Shown here one piece after another: positions 33,449-45,234 of a stretch of DNA of 64,000 nt. The notes under the pieces were generated by a model. The model had not been told where the DNA came from. It made no database searches and saw nothing but the letters and a program-made list of their open reading frames with translations. Made by a program: the position numbers and the translations under genes. Positions within the stretch are counted from its first letter, which is position 1; every line of letters begins with the position of its first letter. The stretch comes from Entophlyctis helioformis (taxonomy: Eukaryota; Chytridiomycota; Chytridiomycetes; Chytridiales; Chytriomycetaceae): positions 1 to 64,000 of the forward strand of contig JAHLKH010000124.1 of the NCBI GenBank assembly GCA_025526915.1, read 5' to 3'.

Positions 33449-35118
33449 TCATTGGAAGATGAGAGTCTTCCCCTGCTTGATGGCTTCTTGCTGGTGCTGC
33501 ACATCTGTAAGCACCTCGCGCACACGACAGGAGATGGGATGTTGCTCGCCGTGGCTCTTGCACAGACGCGATAGAGCATCCTTGCCAAGGGCTTCGACCT
33601 TGCTCAGATCGGCTGTCTCGATCCATTGCGTCGCATAGAAAATGTCTGTGCAGACGGTCGATACCATGGGCCATGCAATTTCGCTGCTGCCATTGCTGCC
33701 GGATACGGTCTGCTGGCCGAGAATGTCTTTGTACGATGCTAGCTGCTCTTGACCCACAGCTGCAATCTGCTTGTAATCGAGCTGGCCAATGAGTATCTCA
33801 ATGAGCACGCTTCGCAGCTGGATCACGAGCGAATGCGACCGTACTGTCAGCCCAGCCAGCGCATTGAGCGCCTTTGTCGTATCAGTGTATGCGACCTGGG
33901 GATCGCTGTGCTGATTCTTGGCTGCATGGTCGTACAGCGCGTGAACTTTGGCGACCTTGACAAGCACCTCATCGCGCGCAGCCACATCACAGCTGCCGCA
34001 CAGAGAGCACGGCTCGTGCTTGGATTCCTCGGTCCACCGTCCATTGCATCTCTTGCCCTTGGAATCGTTTGCGTTGGTGCACTGCAGCACGTCGCGCACA
34101 TCGTCGACCGGCCATCCAACCGTCATGGTCGGTCCCGGCTTGTCATTCGAACACAGGCGGCATCGACAGTCAAACAGGAACCGCGTCTTGAGCTCTTGCT
34201 GTCGCTTGCGCCGAGCCTGGAACATGTCAATGTACGACACAAACAGCTGCCCACCGACAGTGCGATTGTCAGTCTTGCGTACGATATGGAGCGCATCCAA
34301 TCGCCAAGCGGTCTCCAACAACCAACCTCTTCACCCGCCGCGATCGGCTCCATGGCAACCAGCCGCGCAACGCCGCCGAGTCCAAACACAATAGAGGCGT
34401 TTGGTGCACACGAGTGGTTGATGGTCGGCAGCAGCTCAAACAGTCCGACGGCGCGCTCCATCTTCATGGCGTTCATCGCCATCTTGCATGTCATTTCGAG
34501 CATCTTGTCGGCATTCGACAGCAGAAGCGCATCGTTCGCCAGAAGCGATCGCACCATCACCAGACAGTTCCCCATAGCCTGGAGCGCTGCTTGCCCGTGC
34601 AGGCTTTTGTTGGACACCATGGGGCCCATCACTCGGTCAAACTGCATTGCCGACTGTCAGTCATCGTGCTCAACATCGCCATGGTGTGGGCATGAACGAA
34701 CCTCGGCGGGGTCTTGCGATCGCTTGAGCAGCAGCCTGCACATCAGCCGCACGTCTGTTGGCGGCACGACGGGACTGGCACCGCTCTTGCTGCGCGCGCC
34801 AGCCATGCTCGTACGCAGACGCTTCAGCGACGCACACTCCCCCTTGTGGATGGCCCAGTCGGCCCGCTGGCAGGTGGGCGAGCAGTAGCGCAGCGTCTGG
34901 CACGCCGAGCAGCGCAGCAGCGGTTGGTCGCCATCAGCGGGCTCGAAACAGGCACTGCACGCCCGGTCCAGACTGTCTTCGTCGACGACGGCCACGTACG
35001 GCGCTTCGTTGACGAGCAGAGCGCCATGCGCAAGCGGCTTGAGAGCAACAAGGCACCGGCCGGACCCTTCCCTGGTCTCGACGTGGACGTTGTTTACAGT
35101 GGTGATCTTGCCCAGCAT
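33449..35118 (-). CDS. SMYD-type SET-MYND lysine methyltransferase
   Basis: Exons 35118-34702, 34653-34327 and 34246-33449 give 513 aa. The SET N-terminal strand (VETREGSGRCLVALKPLAHG) is interrupted by a MYND zinc finger (CSACFEPADGDQPLLRCSAC, then YCSPTCQRADWAIHKGEC). The SET core then resumes with the SAM/knot motif LLPTINHSCAPNASIVF and GEELFVSYIDMFQARRKRQ. The post-SET cysteines are in FDCRCRLC, and a helical C-terminal TPR-like region follows. The family transfers methyl groups to lysines of histones or cytosolic proteins; the substrate is not predictable. Its start codon faces the HAD gene start only 11 bp away. Confidence 0.9.
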
Positions 35119-35129
35119 TTGTCAGCGGG
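35119..35129. promoter_or_regulatory. 11-bp gap between divergent start codons
   Basis: The SMYD ATG (minus) and HAD ATG (plus) are separated by 11 bp. Promoter elements for each gene must therefore overlap the other gene's transcript unless one or both true starts lie further in. Confidence 0.5.
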
Positions 35130-36050
35130 ATGACAAGGTCGATGGTGCGGCTGGTGGCGTTTGACTGCTACAACACGCTGTTCAGGGTGCGGCTCAGTCC
35201 CGGCGTGCTGTATGCACGAGAGCTGCAGCGGTGGGGACTCGTTGTGCAGGAAGCCCGGGCAGCGGCGGCGTTCCGGTCCGTGTACAAGCGGCTGGCGGCC
35301 GCGCATCCAAACTTTGGCGCTGGGCATATGACTGCCAAGTCGTGGTGGCATCATGTCGTTCAAGACACGCTGATCGAGGCCGGCGTGCCTGCTGATGGTA
35401 AGCTTGAGCCGGCCTGCAGGCACACACGCACACACGCACACTCACGCACACTCGCACGATCGCATGCTTGCAACCATCGCTGACACGCCTGCGATCGCAG
35501 CCCTGTCGCCGGTATTCGACAAGGTGTTTGCCAACCTCTACTTTGGATTCACACAGGCCGACTCGTTTGTCAAGTACCCAGAAGTCGACTCGGTGCTGTC
35601 GTTCGTGCGATCGCGGCCCAATGTCAAGCTGGGCGTCATCACAAACTCGGATGCCCGCACCAACGCCGTGCTTGAGTCTCTGAGCATCCGCTCGTTCTTT
35701 GACTTTGTCATGTGAGCCCGCTGTCTCCCGTCTCTGCCTCCATGGCTTGGTTGGGTAACACAGGGTTGTGCTGACCACCGTTGGGAATGGCCAGATGCTC
35801 GCACGATCACGGCCATATGAAGCCGCATCCGTCCATCTTCTCCAAGGCACTCGAGCTGGCTGGATTGACGGATCCGTCGCAGGCCCTGTACGTTGGCGAT
35901 GACATCACCAACGACTATTTTGGCGCAACGGCACAAGGGTGGCAGGCACTGCTGCTTGTACGCGATGAGACCACGCTCCCGCCCGCCTTCGAGCCGCATG
36001 CATCTGATGTGATTCATTCGCTCGACGAGCTGCGGAACCTCTTCCCATGA
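35130..36050 (+). CDS. HAD-superfamily hydrolase, HDHD3/haloacid-dehalogenase type
   Basis: Exons 35130-35397, 35501-35711 and 35795-36050 give 244 aa. Motif I is VAFDCYNTLF: nucleophile Asp, then Tyr instead of the second Asp. This D-x-Y-x-T form is typical of L-2-haloacid-dehalogenase-like members rather than classical phosphatases. Motif II is GVITNSD. The motif III Lys is in HMKPHPSIF and motif IV is LYVGDDITNDYFGA. A helical cap lies between motifs I and II. The substrate is unknown. An internal ATG at 35142 would shorten the protein by four residues. Confidence 0.88.
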
Positions 36051-36120
36051 CACAATGCAGCTGTGTTGCACAAATACTCTTACTCGTAAACGAGATCGTC
36101 GGCTGTGTGAACAGGCCGTT

Positions 36121-36203
36121 GCATGGCAGTCGCATGGCAGTCGCATGGCAGTCGCATGGCAGTCGCATGGCAGTTGCATGGCAGTTGCATGGCAGTTGCA
36201 TGG
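36121..36203. repeat. 11-bp minisatellite (GCATGGCAGTC/T), about 7.5 copies
   Basis: Four copies ending in GTC are followed by three ending in GTT. It lies between the convergent HAD and 5'-nucleotidase genes, ending 3 bp before the nucleotidase stop codon region. Confidence 0.9.
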
Positions 36204-36205
36204 TT

Positions 36206-37438
36206 TCACACGAGGCTGGACACCAGCATCAGAGGGAACTCGAGCGGTGAGTCCTTGAGAATGACGATATCGAATGCCTGCGCGTACTGGTCAATCAAGG
36301 TCTCCTCGTCGTGGTTGAGAAGGCCGATGGTGAGCTTGACATCACAGTCGATGTTGTCGGCCATGCGCAGATCGCCCAGCGAATCGCCCATGACAATCTG
36401 CCACGCACGTGCAGCACCCATGTTAGATCCTGCAGACACAAACAGACGGATCAGGCACGAGGCAACATACCACGTTGCGGCGGTTATCAATACGCGTGTG
36501 GTGGGCGGTGTGCGCAACAGTGGCTTCGCTCTTGTTGAACGTATGGATGAGCGGATCTTCAAATCCAACCACCACGCCATCCTCGAAGCGCATCTTGTTG
36601 GAGACGATATCCAGATTGTCGTGCATCAGGTTGGCGCTCGAGATGATCTCCTGCAGCACGTCTGTCCCAGCCACACGCGCCAGACACTCAGCCGATGCAC
36701 GCAGCACAGAGAGTCGACAGCCATCTTACCAGCGAGTCCAGCAGAAAAGACGAGCACGGGCACGTCGCGCTCGGCCGTCACGGCCAGAAACTCTTGCAGC
36801 TTGGGCCGGAACGAGACAGGCGACTCGCGCACCATGGCCGCAATGTCGTCGCGAGTCAGACCCAGACTCGCGATGATCTTGTGCGCCGTGCCCCACCAAT
36901 CCTCCATGGCGGCCACCTTTTCAGGGAACGGGATCGTCGACGAGACTTCGATGGGGTAGTACTTTTTGTACAGGTCGGTGAGCGCTTGGCGAGCCTGCCA
37001 GATCAAGCGAGCGAGCAGGCAATTGAAAGCAGTGCACGCATCATGGAGGAGATCAGTCGATGTGGCGGGGCGTGGGACAGATGGATGGCAAGTGAAAGGC
37101 ACATGGCTGCTTGCCTCGGCTGTCAGTTTCGTCGACTGCTCAAGGATGCCGTGCGTGCTCACGCTGCGCTTGCCGTCCACCCAGTACCTGGTGAGCGTCA
37201 TGTCAAAATCTGCGAGCCCATGCCAGCCCATGCCAGCCACGTCGTCAGTCGCTGTGCGGCGTTGCTTCTGTGGCATGCACCAGCACCCACCGGTGACAAT
37301 GTGAAGCGACTTGGCTCCAGCCTCGTCGATGGCTGCCAGCTTGGCAGCGACAGCATCCGGGTTGTGGATGTAGATGTTGTTGGACGGCTCCTTGGCCCAT
37401 GCCAGGATCACTTCGACTTTGGGCGGAACGAGAAGCAT
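36206..37438 (-). CDS. NT5C3: Cytosolic 5'-nucleotidase III (pyrimidine 5'-nucleotidase)
   Basis: Exons 37438-37291, 37209-37115, 36994-36730, 36661-36471 and 36397-36206 give 296 aa, matching the usual length. HAD motif I is VTDFDMTLTRYW (nucleophile and acid Asp), motif II is VLVFSAG and motif III is VIVMGDSLGDLRMAD. The helical-cap region contains KKYYPIEV and FNKSEATVAH. The enzyme dephosphorylates pyrimidine nucleoside monophosphates (CMP, UMP) and is Mg-dependent. Intron 2 has a GC donor (GAG/GCAAGC). Without that junction the conserved LTDLYKKYY segment cannot be joined in frame. An upstream ATG at 37501 is also in frame. Confidence 0.92.
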
Positions 37439-37566
37439 GATGATTCGGATCTCGCGGCCAAGAAGAAGGACGGTGGCTGACGCATCACAAGGAGCTCGCA
37501 TCGGGCATGTATTGTGTATCAGAGACAAGTGCAGGTGAGGCAGTCTGCTCTGACGACTCAACAACG

Positions 37567-38322
37567 CTACTGGGTTGGTGCACGTCGCTTCGACACCGAG
37601 ACTCTTGGACCATCTTCGTCGTCCGCCAAACGTTTCAAGCTCGAGCTAGATCCCTGTCTGCTGTGCCGAGCATCTTCGTCCATGGCAACGGCGATGACCT
37701 GGCCGTTGACGGGCGGCAGAGTTGCTGCAGCGTCGTCCAGCAGGAGCCGCACATGAGCTCTGATCGTGTCCATGTCAATGGGAACTGCAGACCATCCGCT
37801 AGTCTCGAATGCCACACCCATCAGCAAGTCCATCGTCCTGCCATCCATCAACCTGGATCTTGGCCAGGGAAGTGGAGCGCGGCGATATCCAGCGTGCTGC
37901 GAGCAATGGCGGCTGCAAGTTGCGACATGCTGTTTGGAGAAACAAGGCCGCAAGGTGCAAGCCCTGCCGCATACGCCGCAGGCACAGATGCGGCATATGC
38001 AGTCTCTGCGGTTCCAGCATTGCTGCTGGTACGCCAATCAACCGACATTGCCAAGACGGGTTGAAGAACTGCCGAAAACGACGCCGTGCTGCTTGCCTCG
38101 TGCTTGACAGCATCAAGATGAGCATAGCAAGAGCGCAGCGATCGCACGGTGCAGCCGAGACTGGCACGACGGGTTGTTTGTGTTTCTGTTGCTGTCCATT
38201 TGGGCTGCATTACAGGCGTGGGCTGGCGCCACAGACGCACATCGCCCGCGGCTGATTGCTTCGTCTGGACGCGACTCGATGCGTGCAAGCACCCGCTCGA
38301 CCAGCGCTTGAACAGCCTTCAT
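37567..38322 (-). CDS. Hypothetical small nuclear-like protein (weak model)
   Basis: Tentative exons 38322-38241, 38068-37975 and 37852-37567 give 153 aa. The start MKAVQALVERVLARIESRPD looks helical. The middle MDLLMGVAFETSGWSAVPID and IRAHVRLLLDDAAATLPP looks protein-like. The C-terminus is basic and phospho-acceptor rich (SLKRLADDEDGPRVSVSKRR), suggesting a nuclear localisation signal. Junctions are in phase but the second exon is not supported by any recognised motif. No family recognised. Confidence 0.35.
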
Positions 38323-38443
38323 GCTTGCTGTTCGTATCAAGTGTGCATCCTCGGCATTGTCCAAAACAGAGTGGATTCATTCAATGATGATCGCTGGTAT
38401 GAGTGTAAAACAAAACTGAGCGGCGGGTTAAACAAGGTTGAGT

Positions 38444-38449
38444 GTGAGA

Positions 38450-38484
<35 letters not shown>

Positions 38485-38498
38485 TGTGTGTGTGTGTG
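38444..38498. repeat. (GA)n(GT)n microsatellite
   Basis: A compound dinucleotide run of about 18 GA units followed directly by about 8 GT units, in the 3' flank of the 216-aa gene. Confidence 0.95.
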
Positions 38499-38535
38499 GG
38501 AGAGAGGCCTCGCGCGCACGGTGACTGATAGCAGA

Positions 38536-39787
38536 TCACCGGCGGATCTTGCGGGCAGGAGCATCTGCAGTTGGTTCATTGAAATGTGATTGTGTGTGGT
38601 CAGCAAACGGCCCAAACAACCAGCCAACCAACCAGGCAACCATAAACTTACATCGTCGGGTCATGATGATGTCCATGACCTCATCTTGAGGATCTTCCTC
38701 AAGACGATTCATGGCGTTACGATCGACATTAGTCGTGCGGCCTTGAGCGGCCGGCGTCCGCTGTCTTCGTCGTTGTCGTCGTTGTCGTCGTTGTCCCTCA
38801 CGACGGCGCTTGGCGGCCGGACGAGCCGACTGCATGGCTGTGGATCAAGGCAAGCGAGAGCAAGCCGTGTGGGTCAGCTCACAAACCGCCGCATCGCGCC
38901 ATTCGAAACCTCTTCCCAAGCACAGCAAAACAGCCACAATCCCACAGGCAGGCAGGCAGACGGTCGGGCAGAGAGGCAGACAGACCAGCAAACAAACACA
39001 GCCGCAGGCAGCATGCGCAAGGCAGACGGCACTCACCGTCATGGCAGCGGCTCTTGACCATGCTGCGGCCCTCGCCGTAGCCGTTGTCGTTGCGGCCGAC
39101 GATGGCGATTGGCTTGGCGGGTTTGGAAGAAGCAGGCTGAGCACAGCACCAAAGACAGCCGCAGCAAGCAGCCGGCCGGTCAGCGCTGCAGCTCACAGAC
39201 AAGGCAATCGGCGCAAGGGGCAAGCGACCCACCTGGTGTGCGATGCTCTCTGAGAGGCATGCATTGTGCTTGGTGGTCGGCGGGGCCATGCCGTCGCATC
39301 GGCCGTGCTCGAAAGCGTCAACGGCGTTGCATCGGAGGCGGTTGGAAACAGCTGCTGTGTCATTGAAGGATTGCGATGCGTTGCAGAGGTGAGTGTCTGG
39401 CCAGCCAGGTGGTGTGCCAGCGATGCCGGCGGTCGTATGTGGGGGCGTGCTGTCCATCACAGCCGCCTGCCGCTGCTGTCGTTGCTGGCACCGCCGCATC
39501 AACCGATCCACTCGCTGGCTCACATTGGCTTGGACAGGCTTGCTGGATCGGCTCGGCTCGGCTCGGCTCGGAGACAACAACGGCAGCCAAAGGACCACCA
39601 AGTCAAGCCAGCCACGCCAATCCAAGCCGAGCAGCAAGGGGCAGCGCAACAGCCAGAGACCACAAGAGCGAGCGAAAGCAGCGGGGAGTGGCAGGCAGGC
39701 AGGCAAGCATGCCGCACAGTGACGGACGCGGCGTGCCAACCAAGCCTCGCACCGCACCGCGTCGCGTCAAGGGCAACACACGCCACA

Positions 39788-39839
<52 letters not shown>

Positions 39840-40380
39840 ATGGCGCGAGGAGAGCAAGGCAAGGCGGGCAAGATCCAGGCATGGCACTTACCGTTGTTGA
39901 GCGGATAGGCGGAAGCGGCCAGCTCTGCGCGGGCGGACGCCTGCATGAGCAGCTGGGCCACCGACGGCAGACGCTGGCAGGTGCGGAAGACGCGTTCGCG
40001 CGTGTCACAGGCGTTGATCGGAGCAAGAGGCTGCTTGACATGGACAGGCGGCAGATGCAGCCACGCGAGACGGGCAAGGCAAGCAGCAACGCATTGCAGA
40101 GGCAGCAGACAAGCCGCAAGCCAGCAGTGTCAGCAATGCGCAGCAGCATTGACGGGTCAAGCATATGCATCGGATGCGTTTGGATGGCGCAGCCCCATGA
40201 CCAGCCGCCTCGCCAGCACTGCAGCACCAGCACCAGCGTCGATCCACGAAACAACAGCAACAGCAACGGCAACAGCAAGCAGACTCCGCACCAGCCAAGA
40301 CGTACCAAGAAGGAGGCGTGCGGGACAAACGTCTGGGCCGAGTCTGGGCGAGAGTAGAGCGTGCGGGAAGAGAGCGACAT
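38536..40380 (-). CDS. Unrecognised six-exon protein, Cys-rich with an Arg-rich middle
   Basis: Exons 40380-40306, 40030-39892, 39354-39233, 39136-39037, 38837-38652 and 38564-38536 give 216 aa; all five junctions agree in phase. Translated parts: SLSSRTLYSRPDSAQTFVPH; then ACDTRERVFRTCQRLPSVAQ; then LRCNAVDAFEHGRCDGM; then KPIAIVGRNDNGYGEGRSMV; then an (RRQ)n-type basic stretch; then AMNRLEEDPQDEVMDIIMTR and the end ARKIRR. The splice sites are strong (GTACGT, GTAAGT, GTGGGT, GTGAGT, GTAAGT) and the coding parts are of ordinary complexity, so I consider the gene real. No domain was recognised. The basic regions suggest nucleic-acid binding or nuclear location (inference). Long introns carry low-complexity repeats. 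Confidence 0.55.
39788..39838. repeat. (AGGC)n microsatellite
   Basis: About 12.7 perfect AGGC tetranucleotide copies inside intron 2 of the 216-aa gene. Confidence 0.95.
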
Positions 40381-41477
40381 GGACGACTAGCGAGCAAGGG
40401 AAGCAGGACAAGCATGGTCAGTACGGCGAGTGCTCAGAGAGCGAGTGCCAGTGTCGGGCCATGCTTCAAGACCCCATTGCAGCACTGGCGCTCGCTCCAT
40501 CTAGCTTTCTGGCTATCGCCTGGCCAGCCTTTGCGCATGATGGGGCCACCAAGCGCGGAGGGCTAGAGCGCTCGCAGAGTGCCGCCCAGACGCACGCCAG
40601 CGCCAGCACCACCATCACGGCTGCATGGGCAAGACCAGCCAAAGCAGAAGCAAGGCAAGGCAAGGCATTGCAAGACACGGCCCTGGCCACTCAGCCACCA
40701 GCAGCACCAGAAACAACAGCAACCACGACTGCCAAAACTCGCGCCGCCCATTCCCGTCACGTCCTCCTCACCTTGAAGAGCATTTTCAGTTGGAATGCCA
40801 AGGTCAGATTGGAGGGTTGAGCGTGATGGCACTTGCCGACGTGTTTGGTTTGAGAATGGCCGCCTGGTGGTGAATGCGGGATTCCTTGAAGATGGCGATG
40901 CCATTGGACTGCCTGGCCAGATCAGGCTGCCATCAGGCTGCCATCGGGCTGTCATCGGGCTGCCATCGGGCTGGATGGCAGCGGATCCCAGCGCCGTCTT
41001 GAGCAACCTGGAAACGCAAATGCATTGGGTTGAAATGCACGTCAGAACGAATGTCGAGGAATGCCGCGTGGATCGTGAATGCAATGTGAATGAATACAGC
41101 ACATTCACTATGCACTCTTGAGAGCATGCTCGTCCTGAACTCTGTCCAATGCGCGTCGATATCACCGATATCGCACAGTTTGAAAGCGGATGCGAGCCAG
41201 CCGGCCAGCCAGCCAGCACACATGCGATAGCCACGAGACGATCATATTGCCATGACGCGATTGTTCCATGATAGTCACGATATGGCCACGCCGCCTATCG
41301 CTGAGCGGTGGCATAGTTGCTGCAGCATCTCTTGTGGTGATCAATCCAATGCAGCCAATGATTTACAGCTTGTATTGTGACACAAGGGGATAGCAACCGA
41401 GCAGCTCGTCTACAGTCATCCCACTCTTGACTCGATCAGACAAGGATCGATGCATCATGCACACATGGTTGCAAATG
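40381..41477. other. Intergenic region between the 216-aa gene and the RFX gene
   Basis: About 1.1 kb with no recognised gene. A degenerate GCCATCAGGCT/GCCATCGGGCT tandem repeat occupies 40927-40976. Upstream sequences of the 216-aa gene and the 3' flank of the RFX gene lie here. Confidence 0.5.
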
Positions 41478-44400
41478 TCACATCGCAACATAGAGAACAG
41501 TCAAACCGCTGTACAACAGCGGATGCATCTGCTCGAGCGTGCTTCTGACTTCGGCGTCTTGCTCGATCCTGTGCAGCGTGTCTTCCTTCTGCTTGGTGGC
41601 CAGGATTAGCTCTGCGCACAGTCCGAGCCACTTCGTGAATGTGTGCACCATGTCTGTGTTGCAATGATCAGTTGGCAGCGACGGCTTGCTGTGGTCGCCT
41701 GGCGCACATGGCGGAGATGAATACTCATGCTCACCTGACAGTTGCGGTTCAGTGGTCTGCAGCTGATTGCAGATCTGTGTAATGTACCATCTCCATGCCC
41801 AGTTGACGCATTCAAACGACGCGCTGTCCATCTATCATGTGCATGGCGTGCGTGTCAATCAACCAGAAAGTCAGTCTCTACATTGCAGCACGTCCGCCAA
41901 TGCCATGATGCCTTGCCATTCCAATGGGACTGCCGCTGCTGCTCTGCATCCATCCAAGCCAGTCGCCGATCGAGCGTGCCGTGCTCATCTGCACTCGCAG
42001 TCTGTCGACAACTGTGCGAGGTCGAGTCAGCCACCGCATCCGACCAAGTCCGCATCTCAACTCAGCCACTTGCAGTTTTCAGGAACAGCCTTGTCTGCAT
42101 CGACTCCAAACGTGCCAATGAACTGCGGTCGGATCCATGCCAAGTCGCTCTTGTCAAGCGCACGGCACAGGCTCGCCATGCTCTTGGGTGACCCGACAAT
42201 GGCTTCAAAGTCGATGCCAGCAGCCAGAAAGTCAAGCAGGCGGTCAAAGCACTTGGCGAACGTGTCTTGGACTGCCGGTTGGTCGCGTCAGCATCCGGTG
42301 GCTGGATCAACAACGGCAACCATCCGCGGAATGGCCCACTCACTGTGGCCAAAGTACGAGGGAGTCATGGACTCCTTGCTGAATGCAATGGAGAACCCGT
42401 ATCGGCCGAGCATGCCAGGCAGACAGCGGAGCTCATTGATGATCTCTCTTGTCAGGGCATCAGGCGTGGCGGTCTTGTTTTGCAAGGCAGTCAAGACGCG
42501 CTGCACATTCGCGTGCCATCGCAGCCACAGCCGAAGCGTGTTTGGTCAGCGGCCAGCATCATGTGCCACACAGCATGTGTTTGGCAACAGCATGCGCCAC
42601 ACAGCATGCATCCAGTGACATCCCACTCACAGACAACAGCAGCACGTCAATGTCAATGGTCAACGCTGGCTCCATGTCCTCGTCTGGCACGCCTGCGTTG
42701 CGCTGGAGTGTCATGAACATTGATTGCACACTGCGGCACTTGACCAGAGCGTCTGCGACATGACTGCTGATGGCTGCTGATGTGGATGCAGACACGAGCA
42801 AGGCGCTCATGTTGTCGATTGCCGCTGTGCACTCCATGCATCCATGCTGGATATCCGCATCTGAGAGTCTGAACACGGTGCTGGCGGCTGCTCTCGGGCC
42901 ATCCTTGCCATCACTCGCAGTGTCAAGATCAGCGTCGATGCTGCTGCTGCTGCGATCGTTGGCGTCATGATCATCAGCAGCTGCATGTCCGATGCCCAAG
43001 GCTGCGGAAGATGCAAGATCCTGCACCGTCTGATGTGGTGCCGATGGCTGCATCTGGCTGTTGATGTTGCTATGGCTGTGGCTGTCCATGCACACGTCCG
43101 TGTCGGCTGCACACGCGCTGCTGACCTGCAATGGCGACTTGTGATGCTGGACTTTGCCGATAGAGCAAGCCTGCTCATGGTGTGTGCCGATGCAGCCGCC
43201 TGCTGTCGATGCAAACGTCGAAGCCACACTGCAGAGACCCAGAGAGCGAGCATGCTGCTCACCATGCCCACATTGGCCAGCAGCTGCCGCATCCATGTCG
43301 TCCAGCTTCTGATGTCCGGCGTCGTCCTTGGCACTGTCCTTGCGACGCGTGTGGGCCGTTGCAACCAAGCGATGCGAGATATCGTCTGCCTGGTGTGCCT
43401 GGTGTGCCTGGTGTGCTGGGTCTGCGTCGTCATCGTCATGCTCTTCATCGCCGTCGTCAAACTCGTCTTCTTCATCGACTTCCTCGTCGCCCTCGTCGTC
43501 AAAGTGATCGCCTGGCTCTTGGTGATGCAGCATCAAGCCACGGACATCGCCATCGCCATCGCCATCGCCAAATGGCTTGATGGCTTTGCGGCGACGGTAG
43601 TACGGCTCAGACAGCCGCTTCTGTGGAATGCTGTCGTGACGAGAGCATGCATGTCAGACGCAAGAACAGAGGAGCATCCATCTGCTGGCACACGCTCGCA
43701 CACTCACCTTGCGCGCAGCTCGGCGGTCTGTGCGTATTCAGAGGTTTCCTTGACATTGATGCCCACATAGTGGTACTTTGACGCTCGACGGCATCCCAGA
43801 CGGCGAGTGCGCACACACGGAAACACCATGCGCAGGATCTTGCCAAACGTGGCTGGCGTGACCTGCAGCATGCCTGCCTGTTCCCACTGCTCAAAGTCTG
43901 CACGACACGCACGAGTTGCATGCCAGCGCGTCAGTCCATTCCTCTGGTCGACCGACAGCCGCCACGCAGCACGCAACACACAACACGCACAGCGGCATGA
44001 CAGCCGGATGGACTCACAGAGATCGTACATCTGCTCTCGACGCAGATGGCATGATGGGTCGACACAAAAGTGCTGGGCGAGCCTGGCACACCAAGCGCCA
44101 CAAGACGCAGAGTCAGATCACTCTGCTTGCCATGAACACACATGGACACACACATGGACACACATGGGCACGCACCATGCAGACAATGGCTCGACTGCAT
44201 CCTTGAGTTTGGCCATCTTGGTGCGTTTCTTGTGGCTGGCACGCACAGACACGGTCTGGAAGCCGCTGTCGGTGCCACACTGCAGCGGCTCGCGCGCAGC
44301 ATGACGAGTGTCGGATGGATCTGTCAAAGGCTTGGATGGGGACTGCGACTGGTGGCACGGAGACCGGACAGATGGGATGCTGCGACGGCGTTTGCTGACG

Positions 44401-45056
44401 AGCCGCTCGCCTGCCGCCGCGTGGTCTTCAGCTGCCGGTGGTGCCGAGAACTGATCAATGGGGTGGTGGCAGTGGTCTGGTGTCTGGCGATGCGGCTGGT
44501 GTGGATGGCCGGCCGTCTGCTGGCGAGTGCTGGCTGTGGCTGCAGCGGCAGCAGAGAGTGGAATGGCTGCAGATGGACTGGTCATGGCCAGCACATCCAT
44601 GCACTCCTTGGCAGACACTCCATGGCTGCCTGCGTTGCCGCCCGACCGACAGTGCGAGTGGCGGGCCAAGTCGGTGCCTGACGGCGCGTTTGGGATTGAG
44701 ATGGCTCGAGTCGCGGAACTGCCTGGGACTGAGCCGTGACGCGTCTGGCTTGGAGCAGCAGGCGGAGTGTGGGGAGACGACGCGATGCCAGCCTTGCCGA
44801 ACGCCGAAAGCCGGGCATCATCACCGAGGGTGGCTACTGCTGTGTCACGGTCAAGCAAGGCATTGCCAGCGGATGTGACGGCAAGTGCCGGTGTGCTGGC
44901 GGGAGCTGCCTGGCTGCTGTGAGTATGGGCAGTTGCTGCTGTCATGGATGGTGGCTGGTCCTGCATGGCAATGTCTTGCAAGCCGGCCGCGCTGATCATG
45001 GCACGCAGCATGGCGCGCGGATCGCCTGCAAAGCTGCCACGCCGAGACAGCGACAT
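41478..45056 (-). CDS. RFX-family winged-helix transcription factor
   Basis: Exons 45056-44176, 44082-44018, 43897-43708, 43630-42631, 42500-42344, 42271-42070, 42011-41892, 41823-41735 and 41653-41478 give about 959 aa. The RFX DNA-binding domain is rebuilt across exons 1-3 near residues 290-365: [71 protein letters not shown]. The N-terminus is Ser/Ala/His-rich. Exon 4 is acidic ([14 protein letters not shown]), then low complexity. Exons 5-9 encode a helical C-terminal region like the RFX dimerisation/extended domain. The family binds X-box sites and, depending on lineage, controls DNA-damage/cell-cycle genes (yeast Crt1/Rfx1) or cilia genes (animals). Exon 7 boundaries are the least certain. 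Confidence 0.82.
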
Positions 45057-45101
45057 TGCGAGTGTGTGGCCGAGTGTGTGCGAGGTGCGTGAGCTGCCTC
45101 T

Positions 45102-45107
<6 letters not shown>

Positions 45108-45132
<25 letters not shown>
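45108..45132. repeat. (CTGG)n short tandem repeat
   Basis: About six CTGG tetranucleotides just upstream of the RFX start codon. Confidence 0.85.
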
Positions 45133-45234
45133 TGTGATGCCTATCGATCAAGGCGATACAATGTTCGTCGCCGTTCGGCCGATACAGCGTTTGATATCAA
45201 TGGCAAGCGCGTGTATTTTCCATTTGTCACACAT

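Noticed and set aside
39781..39838. CRISPR-like or phage-type repeat
   Set aside because: It is a simple AGGC microsatellite with no spacers.
39266..40357. 363-codon open frame on the plus strand
   Set aside because: It runs through the AGGC microsatellite and antisense to the exons of the six-exon minus-strand gene. The Ala/Gln/Arg low complexity fits a shadow frame.
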